NCBI GenBank assembly: GCA_024336345.1
Contig: JANFOG010000003.1
Span: 3,044,501-3,108,500 of the forward strand
Length of the DNA: 64,000 nucleotides
Direction of reading: 5' to 3'
Origin: Mariannaea sp. PMI_226
Lineage: Eukaryota; Ascomycota; Sordariomycetes; Hypocreales; Nectriaceae
The position numbers were made by a program, and so were the translations under genes. Below the pieces are notes generated by a model. The model was not told the origin of the DNA and did no database searches. It saw nothing but the letters and a program-made list of their open reading frames with translations. Shown here in pieces: positions 1-10,431 of this stretch (the stretch's first letter is position 1; every line of letters begins with the position of its first letter).

Positions 1-2480
1 CCAGTCTAGAACAAAGTCGCCGATTTCACTTCTTTCCTTTTTTTCCCCCATCATTTGGGGGCCTTCTTCTTTTTTGGGTCAACAGTTTCATTCCTGATGC
101 AAAAGGTTAGTAGGTCAAGTTAGCCACGGCTAATCGACAGAGTACGTACAGCAGAGTACATGTTGGTGATTAGCCCAAAACCCAACCTCGGACAACACCC
201 GGGCGTCGACGCAGCTATGCTCCCCCGCACCCGAAGATCAGAAGCAGAAGAACAATACATTTCATCGGCAAAGCCCAACCTCGCCTGCTTTTGGTACTTT
301 GTAGCAGCCACTGCAGTTATGTACCGTGCTATACATACCGTATTGCCCGGTGCTGGAGTTTTGGTAATTGCCTATCTAGGTACCTTAGCTAAGGAACACG
401 GTATGCTAGGTACTTAAGATAGGTAAGGTAGGTACCCCGTTCTGGTAGTTGGTAGCTACCTTTACCTTAGGTGCTGTTCCACCTGCATGCACGCACGCCT
501 CCCCCCGCTCATTAACGTCCCGTCCTCACTGACTGCCAGCTACCTTACCTACGTAATAAGCACAACAGGCGCTGTCATACAGCTCAGAGTCAGCTGGTGA
601 TGGCAAGTATCAAAACACGCACATCAGCTCAAACACATACAACATCATGGATAATATCAGCCTTTTTTCCCGTCACATTGACGGGGAAAGGTCGGAGATT
701 GGGACACTCGCTGGTCAGTCAGTCCGGCGCTCTCTCGCACTCACCCGCCTCAGAAATGTACCATAGTTGCAGCCTCTTGAACCCGTCTCAACTCAAATAC
801 CCCGCAGCTTCATGGATGATGGATGGGTGACTCCCAGCTCTGTATGGCTGGCGCTCTCGATTGAGGGTGTGAAGGTGCGAGGGCACCATGGCTGGATGCG
901 ACGCTGTGCCCGTCTACACCGGCGCTGTCCACCACTCACAAGGCTGTCGAGGCATGAACCAGCCCAAGTTCAGAGCTGTACATACTGTACATGCTACTAT
1001 TAACCAAACGCACACCAAGTAACTACTGCAGAGTTGCACTACAACACATGCCGAGAAGTAGTAAAAAAACAAACACCATAGCTTGGATAAGTCTGTCCTG
1101 GGTAGCCCTGGACGGCCTGGCACGGCCTGGCACGGCCCCAGAAAAACCGAACAGAGGAACGATCCTCTCGGTGAGTGGCTCGCCGTGGTCAGCGATGCCT
1201 GTCTCGTCCCTGCTTGCGACGTCTGGTGGAGGGTCGCCAGTGGATGATATGAGTTCAACCCGTCGTCATCGACCGTCTGGATGAATATCACAGGATCCTG
1301 ATTCTGAGACTAAGAAAGCAAAAAATGCGCCCCTTTGCAACTCCTCCCCTCCTTCCCCGCGTCTTGACAACCTCGCTTTCCCGTCCCTTTCCGTTGATTG
1401 TTCAATTCCTCTTCCTCGTCATCGCCAATTGTCATCATCTTCTCTCGTTTCTCCTCTTCCACCTCCTCTCCCTCTCACTCTTAATCTCCTCTCCCCTCTC
1501 CTTCACACCTCACATTTTCCATATACTCCGAACTCCGATACTTTTGGTGTAAACTCCCGTCCCACCCCTTCAAAGAAACCCTCCCGCCTTGATACATTGC
1601 CTAAAAGAAGCTACCCGAACGAATTCCGTCTTCTTCCTAATTTCACTGCACTCTCTTCTGTTTTAGTTCATTCTCCTCTTTCAATTGCGTTCCCGATTCA
1701 AGTCCGGCCTCAATACATATCCGGTATTGCTATTCAGCCGTCGATCCTACATCATACACTACTACTGTATCTCCCATTTGCCGCCTATCGATTTCCGTGC
1801 TTATTAGCAGTGTTTGCTCTTCTCCCCATCAAACTATTCGCCCAACGCGGAGCTCTACGGGGCCTCTTTTTCTGGGTCCCGCTTGATACCTGGTAAGCCT
1901 CCTTTTCAACAATGCTTGTGCCTGGTCTGTCCCTCTCCCTCTCTCGCATTCTCATCTCCTATATCGTTTGTCCATCCTGTGCCCTGCAAGTGATGATCCA
2001 CCCGATGGGCGGAACCCTGGGCGGCATTGCACCCCCGTCTCGCACCCCTCCCTATCTCTCCCGACCCCCCTCCCCCCAAGGGACTACCAAGTCTCTATCC
2101 TCCCCCCACCCCCAGGTCCGGACCCGTCCTCCGGCCGAGGTGAAGGCCCGGATCTCTTCGGCCCTTGATACCTTTGAATGTCGTGTTTATGAGCTTCTGT
2201 TAGAGTGCTTGGATGCAAGCCACCTTTTCTCCACTCCCGTTCCCCTTCCCATAGCCAAAGGCCATGCTATATTAAGCCCAGAGACTGCCACCACCTCGTG
2301 CAGCACTCACTTACACACAACCCCAGATCTGTCAACCCCTGGCTTCACCTATCTAGACCTCGACTTTAAATAACCTTGGTCTGACCTGTCGGTTATAAGT
2401 CAAGCCTACTAGGGACCCTTCATCTATACCACCAAGTTCAGGTCCAATCTTAGGGGACTCAACAAACACCATCTATCATC
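1..2480. other. Gene-poor 5' region and long leader of the carrier gene
   Basis: No convincing gene is visible. Bases 350-480 are rich in TAGGTA/TACCTT words, common in fungal spacers. From about 1320 to 2110 the plus strand is strongly pyrimidine-rich, which keeps frames open by composition; those frames look like neither domains nor folded proteins. The segment from about 2260 is probably promoter and leader of the downstream carrier. Confidence 0.6.
2268..2275 (+). promoter_or_regulatory. Possible TATA element of the carrier gene
   Basis: TATATTAA lies about 205 bases upstream of the carrier ATG and is followed by C/A-rich sequence typical of fungal start regions. The distance fits a leader of about 170 bases. 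This is inferred from sequence only. Confidence 0.4.
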
Positions 2481-3546
2481 ATGAGTTCCTCAACCTTGAA
2501 GCAGGCGGCAGAGACCGCTCGAGCTAAGACGAGCGAGGTCATGGGAGTTGCCAGGACTGACTCGGTCGCCATCGCCAACGATATCCTACACTCTCCCCTC
2601 ATGAAGGCTGCTCTTCCTTTCATCAATGGAGGTATCTCTGGCATGGTGGCCACCAGTGTCATCCAACCCGTCGACATGATCAAGGTCCGAATCCAGCTCG
2701 CCGGTGAGGGAACTGCCACTGGGCCCAAGCCAACACCACTCTCCGTCACCAGACAGATCATCTCTAGTGGCAAGGCACTTGACTTGTACACTGGTCTCTC
2801 TGCTGGTCTTCTCCGACAGGCCGTCTACACCACTGCCCGCTTGGGTATCTTTGACACATTCATGGGAAAGCTCTCGGCACGAGCCAAGGCTGAGGGACGC
2901 TCGGTTGGTTTCTCTGAGCGAGCAACCGCTGGTCTTTCTGCTGGCGCCCTCGCTGCCATGGTCGGCAACCCTGCAGATCTTGCCCTCATCCGCATGCAGA
3001 GCGATGGCCTCAAGCCCGTCGCACAGCGAAAGAACTACAAGTCCGTCATTGATGCCCTAGGCTCCATCGCCAAAGGCGAAGGTGTTGCCGCTCTCTGGGC
3101 TGGATGCGCCCCTACCGTTGTCCGTGCCATGGCTCTCAACTTTGGTCAGCTCGCTTTCTTCAGCGAAGCCAAGGCTCAGCTCAAGGCAAACACAGACCTC
3201 TCTGCCCGAACCCAGACACTCACTGCCAGCGCCATTGCCGGATTCTTCGCCTCTTTTTTCTCCTTGCCTTTCGATTTCGTCAAGACTCGACTTCAGAAGC
3301 AGCAAAAGGGCCCCGACGGAAAGGTCCCCTACCGTGGTATGGTTGATTGCTTTGCCAAGGTGGCCAAGCAAGAAGGCCTGGGCCGATTCTATCGTGGCTT
3401 CGGCACATATTACATCCGTATCGCTCCTCACGCGTAAGTTTTCCCTGCATCTTGCCTTTCATCTCCCAACATACTGGACCTCAACTGACTCGCGCAGAAT
3501 GGTGACACTGATCGTGGCCGACTATCTCGGCTGGCTGACCAAATAA
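2481..3546 (+). CDS. Mitochondrial 2-oxoglutarate/malate carrier (SLC25 family)
   Basis: This is a mitochondrial inner-membrane carrier that most likely exchanges 2-oxoglutarate for malate or other dicarboxylates. Two exons, 2481-3433 and 3498-3546, are joined by a 64-base GT-AG intron (phase 2) and give 333 residues, normal for SLC25. The three repeats carry the carrier signature: PVDMIKVR near residue 63, PADLALIR near 163 and PFDFVKTR near 266. Features shared with the oxoglutarate carrier rather than other SLC25 members are the VYTTARLGIFDTF block after the first repeat and ALIRMQ in the second. The first ATG follows a good context (CATCATGAG). The N-terminal 35 residues are polar and extend beyond the animal protein. 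The dicarboxylate carrier is the nearest alternative. Confidence 0.9.
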
Positions 3547-4940
3547 ATAAACCTACCTAGACTAGCATTCATGCTCTTCAATAGGGATAGATAGATTTGC
3601 GTAATAGGCGTTGGGCGAGCATTGCTATGGGGTTATAACCGGATATTTGGGATACCATTGCTTTCGTTTTAATTCTCCTTTGTAATTTTTTTCTTGAGTA
3701 GCTGGTCTGAATACAAGAATGTTTGCCAATGAAACTGGCATGGCGCTCGATGAATTGGCATGATGAAGTCCCAACCTTGTCTTGAAGCTTGGTGAAGAGG
3801 GGTGATGACTAATTTCGTGTCGGGCCAATGAAATAAAAGTACCTTGGTACCTCAGTCTGGAAACTTTCAAAAACAGCTTAGTTGAGGCGACGATCACGAA
3901 TCAGCTTCACGCTTACGAGTTCCGAGGCTTTCAGAACCCAGAACTGTCAAAATTCAGTCACTTGCATGCAATTATTCTTTGATACATGTAAGCAAAGGAT
4001 TATATGTCCAATTGGAGAATAGACAGGTGAAAAAATTGGTGAGGAAGAACACTTACTGGAATGTGATTTTCTGGTGGTAGTTTGGCTGTCTCGATGTGAT
4101 GGACTGCAGCAGAGAGTTGGTTCAGCTGACCACCATGCACCACACCACATGACGATGTATACCGTCTGGGAGGTACTGTATCAAAGATGCCGTGGCCTGT
4201 GATCTTGAACGTTATCCCGTTAGCGCACAAGACAAGATCGCCCAAGTTTACCCTTTACTGATAAATCTGACGAAGGCATCAGTTCACCCCTCCCGCGTAC
4301 AGGGCGAGTGACAAGATGCCACCCTAGAGTACTACTAGTCAGGGCCGATCGCTTCACAACGCTCTGAGTATCTTATTCACCCACTGGATACCCTATTGGA
4401 TGGGGGGGGGAGTAGAACTGTCATTTTCTCACGTGCTTCCGATCCTGGAAACCTTGGTAGAAAGTTGGGCTTAAGAATATCAGTTGCCAATCATATTGGC
4501 CAGATCCCTGAGAGTCATGTGAACTATGAGGTGGGATTTTGATGACGTCGTTATGCATTTCGTAAGTGAGATAGAAGTCAATTGATACATTCACAGGAGG
4601 AATGAGGGGTTGGGCACTCATTACTCTGAATTTGACCAGATCGGAAACCGCAAAGGGCAGATGGACTCTATAGATGAAAAATATGTTTGGGTCTCATGGT
4701 ACACCTAAATACCATGCGTACAAAACTAATATTTATAACCTAGAAAAGGCATTGCATGAGGATTAGCAAGCTGCGTAACAGATTACTGAGATGGGAAAGG
4801 CAATGATATGGCAATAAAATAGCACGTCGAGCAGTCCATAGCAGTGACAGCTGAAGTGGGCCCTGAAGTTGATTCACAGCACAACAAAAAAAAAAAAACA
4901 ATCGGCCCAGGAACGCAAGGGAGAGAAAAAATTAAACACC
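3547..4940. other. Intergenic region
   Basis: This holds the 3' end of the carrier gene and about 1.3 kb of AT-rich spacer with no frame that resembles a protein. No repeat or RNA gene was recognised. Confidence 0.6.
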
Positions 4941-5012
4941 TGCCGCTTGCATGAATCGAACATGCGTTTCTTCGGCCACAACGAAGTGTACTAACCACTA
5001 TACTAAAGCGGC
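4941..5012 (-). tRNA. tRNA-His (anticodon GTG), copy 1
   Basis: The minus strand folds as a complete cloverleaf of 72 bases. The acceptor stem is GCCGCTT with AAGCGGC, the D arm starts GTAT, and the anticodon stem CTTCG/CGAAG closes the loop TTGTGGC (anticodon GTG). The T stem is GCATG/CATGC with loop TTCGATT. The discriminator is A73, as in eukaryotic tRNA-His, where G-1 is added after transcription. The B box GTTCGATTC is intact and an oligo-T terminator follows on the minus strand. No intron is present. Confidence 0.92.
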
Positions 5013-5754
5013 AATCTTTGTGCTTTCTGATTGATGGTGGCAGAGATCGCATTGCTATATATATAGTCAATTTGCTCACAGTCGCCAAAGTGATAGTCCT
5101 TGCGAGTCGATGGAGGAGATTCTTTACTCCCAACATCAAATTGGGAATGCCAAACAATCATCCAAAAATAATTATCAATGATGCAAATGAATACTTGGAA
5201 CTATTGAAAGACCTGAATTATCCTGTCCTTTTGATCACTAGAGAAAATAAAAATGATACATCCATACTCTCTGCTGGGCATTAATCTGTATTACTGTCCC
5301 TGGCCTACCCTATTCACTCAATGTGATACTGCTGGACATTTCCAGCGCGTTCTTGCTAATGAATATCTCTTGGATTTTGTCTCTGAATCCTAGAATTGCT
5401 GATGCACGAAGGCCCTTTTTGTCACGCTCCCCTTCACAGCTCCATCCTACAGCTCTTTTGATTTAGAGGGATCTTTCATCGGAAGAAGCAAGGATTGATG
5501 CTATTGGCGAGGCTTCTGGGTGACCAATTATTTCTTCGGGTTAACTGGTAGTGATAATTCTAATCCTCAGCCTGTGCCAAACGCGTAGCATGTGCCTTGG
5601 TGCGTGTATTTGGTAAATTTGGTCATGTGATCAACCCTAAAAAAGAAACGCGTCGATTAACTACCACCTACACTACCAGGCAGGTTTGGGATCGTCGACG
5701 ACTTCATCAGAGAATAGCACGGCAAAAAGAAAGCAATTGCAGTCTGGAAATACT
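5013..5754. other. Spacer between tRNA-His copies 1 and 2
   Basis: No gene is seen. The longest plus-strand frame (about 5018-5284) lacks an ATG and any domain. Confidence 0.6.
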
Positions 5755-5840
5755 TGCCCAGACCAGGAATCGAACCTGGGTTGCTTCGGAACCGCTTTAT
5801 GGGCCACAACGAAGAGTCTTGACCACTGGACTATCTAGGC
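5755..5840 (-). tRNA. tRNA-His (anticodon GTG), copy 2, with intron
   Basis: The minus strand folds into a cloverleaf with acceptor GCCTAGA/TCTGGGC (one G-U pair), D arm GTC/GAC and T stem CCAGG/CCTGG. The anticodon stem CTTCG/CGAAG encloses 21 bases that begin TTGTGG. This fits a normal seven-base loop with GTG anticodon plus a 14-base intron after position 37, the canonical place for nuclear tRNA introns. The total of 86 bases equals 72 plus 14. A73 and the B box GTTCGATTC are present and oligo-T follows. The intron is inferred from the fold. Confidence 0.85.
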
Positions 5841-6349
5841 GATGTCTCAGAACTGTTGCTCCTATTTGATGCGAGTCTTGGTTCTACTCTGCTAGATAAA
5901 GGTACGTAAGAGTGGAGAGTATAGCTTCGAAGTGGGTTCAATGGCTGGATTCATTCCCTACTGTCCTACAATTCCAGACCTTGGCAATGCGTAGCTTGGT
6001 TGTGCGTGAGGGGCCAGAGGGTAAGCTTCTGCAACTCATGAGCTTGGTAATAAGTATATGACTTCAAGCTTCATAATGCACGGGACTTTATGTAAGAAGC
6101 GACGTGATCCACCCAGGTACATTCGCTGTCCAGCCGATCTGAAAGAAAAAAAAACAAACAGTAAACTGAACATGCAATGATAGTGGCAGAATGCACAAGT
6201 GTAGGGTCCAAAGCGCAAGTCTCTGGTTGACTTTTGAACATTGTATTCATGCTAGATCCAATCACATCAATTGATCTTCTTCTACTGGCACTGAGATACC
6301 TAAAAGACCTAACCAATGGCAAAAGAAGCATCGGGCAAAAATTAACCAC
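5841..6349. other. Spacer between tRNA-His copies 2 and 3
   Basis: AT-rich spacer with no gene or repeat recognised. Confidence 0.6.
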
Positions 6350-6422
6350 TGTCGCTAGCGCGAATCGAACGCGCGTTTCTTCGGCCACAACGAAGTGTCC
6401 TAAACCACTAGACGATAGCGAC
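6350..6422 (-). tRNA. tRNA-His (anticodon GTG), copy 3
   Basis: A 73-base cloverleaf on the minus strand has acceptor GTCGCTA/TAGCGAC, D stem GTC/GAC, anticodon arm CTTCG-TTGTGGC-CGAAG (GTG) and T stem GCGCG/CGCGC. A73 and the B box are present and oligo-T follows. The body differs from the other two copies while the anticodon arm is identical. No intron is present. Confidence 0.9.
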
Positions 6423-6709
6423 GTTTTCGCCGCTTGTTGCGATATGGCTAGCTGCCGGTGCGATTGTTCGGCGCCGCCAAAATGTAAGCATATATACCCT
6501 GTCAGATGCATGGGATAGAATAGTACCTCTCACAGCGTGAATCAGAATAGTGATACCATGATGTGAGATGCTCTTGGTCTTACAGAACGAACCTTCCCTG
6601 TGGTTCACAGATGCGAAAGGGACTTCTCAGGTAGACCACAAAAAGATATTTCGGATTACGGCATATTCTATTCTCAATCGTGGCCCAATTCCCCATTCGA
6701 ACCTCGAAC

Positions 6710-7107
6710 TTAGGCAATCAACTCCCTGAGCAGCGACTCTTGCTGGCCTTCAACGTCACCCAAACGAGCAACCTCCACACCCTACACAGCAAGGATCAGA
6801 CCATTTGACACACCAATTCAATGGACTGGTTAAAGCTACTCACATTTTCGACCCTCACAATAGTTGGGACGCCTTGGATGTTGTAAGGTGCTTGTCGGTA
6901 CTTATTGGTTGGCACGCCCCTCCACTCCTCGCGCGAACCGACGCGGACAATATAGGCTGTCGGGGCAGATTCTGACCCAAAAACGCTCTTCAGAGGGGCG
7001 ACAGCCCGGACACAGTCGGGACACCATGAGGGCTCGCCGGACGCAAAGTACACGACGTAATGAGTCGCGGGGTCAGTGGGCGGGGTATCAGCGTCGATGA
7101 GAGGCAT
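6710..7107 (-). CDS. Thioredoxin-like protein, TXNDC17/DUF953 type
   Basis: This is a small cytosolic thioredoxin-fold protein predicted to act as a disulfide reductase. Exon 1 (7107-6844, 88 codons) and exon 2 (6781-6710) are separated by a 62-base phase-0 intron, giving 111 residues, close to the family length. The active site WCPDC has C29 and C32 and is the TXNDC17 type (CPDC) rather than CGPC. The cis-proline motif appears as GVPTIVRV near residue 80, before the intron. The ATG at 7107 is the only one ahead of the domain. The C-terminus ends in a short helix-like tail. Its substrate cannot be told from sequence. Confidence 0.85.
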
Positions 7108-7714
7108 TTTGGTGAAACGGCAACGGCAACAGGCAAAGTGTGAGATTCAAAGCTGGGTTTAGAGAAGGGAAAAAAAGGCAATAGCCAGTCTTTTAAAACC
7201 AAAAATTGCGATGAGTGTTGCTTTGATGTGTTAGATAATACTATCCAAGTTGAGCGTCAAGTGGGACGTTGCTCATCTCAGTGGCGCATTGCACCTTTGT
7301 CGTACTGTTTCCCCACTCAACTATATGTAATAGTAATCAGAGTAACACTATACTTAGACAGCACGCACCCAGAGGGCGTAATCAAATGTCCCTATCAAGT
7401 AAGATCTCCCTTCAAGATAGGCACCTTCCTTAAGTTTATAGCAGATACTACAGTATTAATTGCCTGTCTCGGCCTGTAGCCTACCCAAACTTCGATCCTC
7501 AGCAACAAATTTGCTGTTCATATGCTCAATCGTCAGGAGGCAATGTTCTACCCTCAAGGCCGTGCAGTGCAGTGATGATCATCGCTTGGGATTGACTCCT
7601 TGTATTCAGTTTCATTCGATGATATCAACTTCAACCTCATTAATCTTTTTAATTTAACTGTGCTACCAATGCTCAACTTTTTCTATCGATCATAATCATA
7701 ATGCATAGCAGTCC
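7108..7714. other. Intergenic region between the thioredoxin promoter and the reductase 3' end
   Basis: AT-rich spacer of about 600 bases that must hold the promoter of the minus-strand thioredoxin gene. No TATA box or gene was recognised. Confidence 0.5.
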
Positions 7715-8842
7715 CTACAGGAACTTTTCCAAAAACTTGGCCGTGTCGATGATTGTCTGCTCAACGGTATAGTAATCTTGCCCCGTGACTCTCACCACCT
7801 TAGATCCATCAATAACCCTCTCTGGCGGGAATACAAATCCTGGCAGGTAGCCTTCACCCGGTGTGCCCTCCTTGATAATGTCGCGACGGTCGGGATATGC
7901 CTCGCGAAGAATATCAGCGGCTGCCTGAGGAGGGACAGCTCCTTTAATCAGGAGGAAGCGCTCGCCATTGGCTTCTTTGCCATGGTCGATTCCATAGACG
8001 GCGACTCGGGCAACGTCCCGAACGTCGACATAAGACGGATAAGGCTTAAAAGGGGGAGGAATATCCTGACCCGAAAGAGCCTTCCAGATGAAGGCAGTTG
8101 TGAGGCTGATATTCTCAATCGAATCAAGTGTAACGGGAGGACCCATAACAAAGCTGTTTGCAACAGTTAGCTCCATAACCTAGGCCATATTTTCCCCACA
8201 TACCCTGGGTTAATAGCGGCAATAGTAAAAGATGGGTTCTTCTCATCTCTAAAGGCCCACAGAGCCCGTTCTCCCTCCGCTTTGCTTGCGGAGTAAATAA
8301 GAGGGCCGGGTGAATCCTTGCCGAGTTTCTTAACCATAGCAGGCGCCTCATCATTCCAATCCGCCTCAGTGAAGCGGCCATCTCTATTGCTAATGACGGC
8401 AGCAACAGAAGACATCAAAACGAAGTGCTTGACTGACTCCTCCTTATGTGCTGATTCAAGGATAGTTCTTGTTCCTCCGATGGCTGCGTTCAGGATAGGC
8501 TCAGGATCAGTGAAGTGGAAGCCCACTGGAGAAGCCAAATGAGCGATACCATAAACACCTAGACCGTATGTTAGTTCGATAGCGTACCCCCAAAAAATGA
8601 TCATTGGGAGAGAGCGGACCTTTTACGGCCTCATCAAATGCGCCGGGTGCAATAATGTCAGGCACCTCGACGATCTCCAAATCATCCTGATACTGAGAGA
8701 GAGCTTTGACGAGAGTATTGGCTGAAGACTTCGAGCGAACGGTTCCACGGACGGCATAACCGGCTTCAAGGAATGCCTTGATGACTGGACCGGCAATATA
8801 GCCGTTGGCACCGGTGACAAGAACGATGCGTTTGTTACCCAT
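7715..8842 (-). CDS. NAD(P)H-dependent extended SDR, GRE2/dihydroflavonol-reductase-like
   Basis: This is a cytosolic reductase of the extended short-chain dehydrogenase family, related to methylglyoxal/isovaleraldehyde reductase Gre2 and plant dihydroflavonol reductases. Three exons (8842-8620, 8558-8204, 8153-7715) give 338 residues, the usual length. The Rossmann motif TGANGYIA starts at residue 10 and the catalytic pair YSASK is Y163/K167, with the serine around 124-125. Intron 2 has a standard GTATGT donor. Intron 1 needs a weak GTCCGC donor but has a CTAAC branch point and restores the frame exactly. An arginine-rich stretch after strand 2 (RGTVRS) favours NADPH. The physiological substrate is not predictable. 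Confidence 0.88.
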
Positions 8843-8966
8843 GATGAAGTCGATGATGTAGCGAACAGTGATGTGATCAGATTAGTTCGGATGAAGCTAC
8901 CTTATGCTTTCAAGAATAAAAAAAAAAAGCTGAAATGTATGGATTTCTAGTTTGCTTCTTGTCTTT

Positions 8967-8976
8967 TATTTATATA
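8967..8976 (-). promoter_or_regulatory. TATA box of the SDR gene
   Basis: On the minus strand this reads TATATAAATA, about 125 bases upstream of the ATG at 8842, a normal spacing for a fungal gene with a leader of about 90 bases. Confidence 0.5.
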
Positions 8977-10431
8977 ACTCTAAGGTGACGAGTCTCCCCT
9001 CAGCTCTTTTAATCCGAGTCTGCACCGTGATGGGGGTCCATAATTGGGAACGGCAAAACCGGCGATCCACACGCACCGAGATTGGAAATCTAAAGGACTG
9101 ATTCTATGCCTGAGAAAGAAGAAATAATAGGTTTTGACGGCGGCCTGACGTCAACTCGCCGATTCGCAATGTTGAAATATATGCATTTGGGGCTGACAAA
9201 GCACAGGAACCACTGTGAGCCGAGGTGAAGCCTCTACGTTATCATCCCACACATTGTTCTTAGTGAGGCCACTAGGTGAAGCCGAAACTGCTTTAGGTAA
9301 GGCTCGGAATAGTTAAATAAGTACGAAAACGGCCTTGGTAACTCAATACCAGATACGAAAGGTGATTGATTCCAATGCACTGATTGACTGATTCGAGAGC
9401 AAAAGTGGCAACGGAAGGGGGACAGAAATTTCTACTACTAATTATTGTAACTTCTATTTCTTAGGGAGTTCCACTTCTTGCCTAAGTACCAAGGATACCA
9501 TATTTTCGCTGACTAGCTTCTTTTCGGATGTTTTCCTTTCTCTCTCTTGTGTTTGACCTAGAATCGAGGGAAATTTCAGAGTGCTGTGAAGATCTCTTCG
9601 AAAAGTTGCGCCACACATCTGCCTCATATTGGTCATGCCCCGGATAATCGGCAACACAACAGGGTGCTTCCCCTCACACGCCAGAACTGCCCCCGCTACC
9701 TCCCCTTGGAATGGTGAAGCCGTTACGAGTAAGTCAATTGACTCCTGACTGTCACAGATTTCTTTTTGGTCAAAAATATACTTTATCAATCAACTCGAAG
9801 ATAAAAAAATGCCGAAGTTATGATTTTCTGTCATCATTGGACTTTCTTTCTACGCTCTTCCGGGCCTAATCAGTTTGCTGAATGGCAGCCATATTTGGCC
9901 GAGGTACGAGAATACCTCTTAGAGGGCTTCTTAGTTGATTAGACTTGCACCATTCAATGCTGCAAAGTCGCGATTACAAGGTTCCATATTGCATTGTAAA
10001 TGTACAAAAACTGTCAAAGAGAGTTGCAGGTTTGATTGGTTGATATCGCCGCAGAAGACCTCATGTAATGCATTCTCGGTGCCTCGGGTGTTTCTCCCTC
10101 CTCCCGTTACGAGATTGTCTCCGCCCAGACAATGCCCTCTTTCATGTTAGTTATTAACCTGAGAGCATGGGCTAGTTATGTCAGATATGATGTCAAGTGA
10201 TTTACTACTATGCGGGTTACTATGTGAGGGCTTAGCAATGAAGGACGCTACCTAGATTCTCAGCGAGGTACGTACCCGGTCAATTCTTAAGTGGCGACAC
10301 GTGACTTCGCGACGATTCCTGTCGCATTGGCGCGGTGACGCAACCATCCCCCCTAGGCATCGACACGCAATTCGTCCTGATAACGCGACGCCAGTTGGAC
10401 CGGGATTTTATCACCCAGGACTGGTTTGGTC
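8977..10431. other. Intergenic region upstream of RAD4
   Basis: About 1.4 kb without a supported gene. A minus-strand frame at 9454-9789 lacks an ATG at its start and no domain was recognised. The last 200 bases are presumably the RAD4 promoter. Confidence 0.5.

Noticed and set aside
1429..2373. Two open frames of about 150 codons upstream of the carrier
   Set aside because: They follow pyrimidine-rich composition (Ser/Pro/Leu-rich output), lack domains and lie where promoter and leader are expected.
9454..9789. Minus-strand frame of 111 codons
   Set aside because: It starts with TTG, has no ATG near its start and no domain or splice partner.
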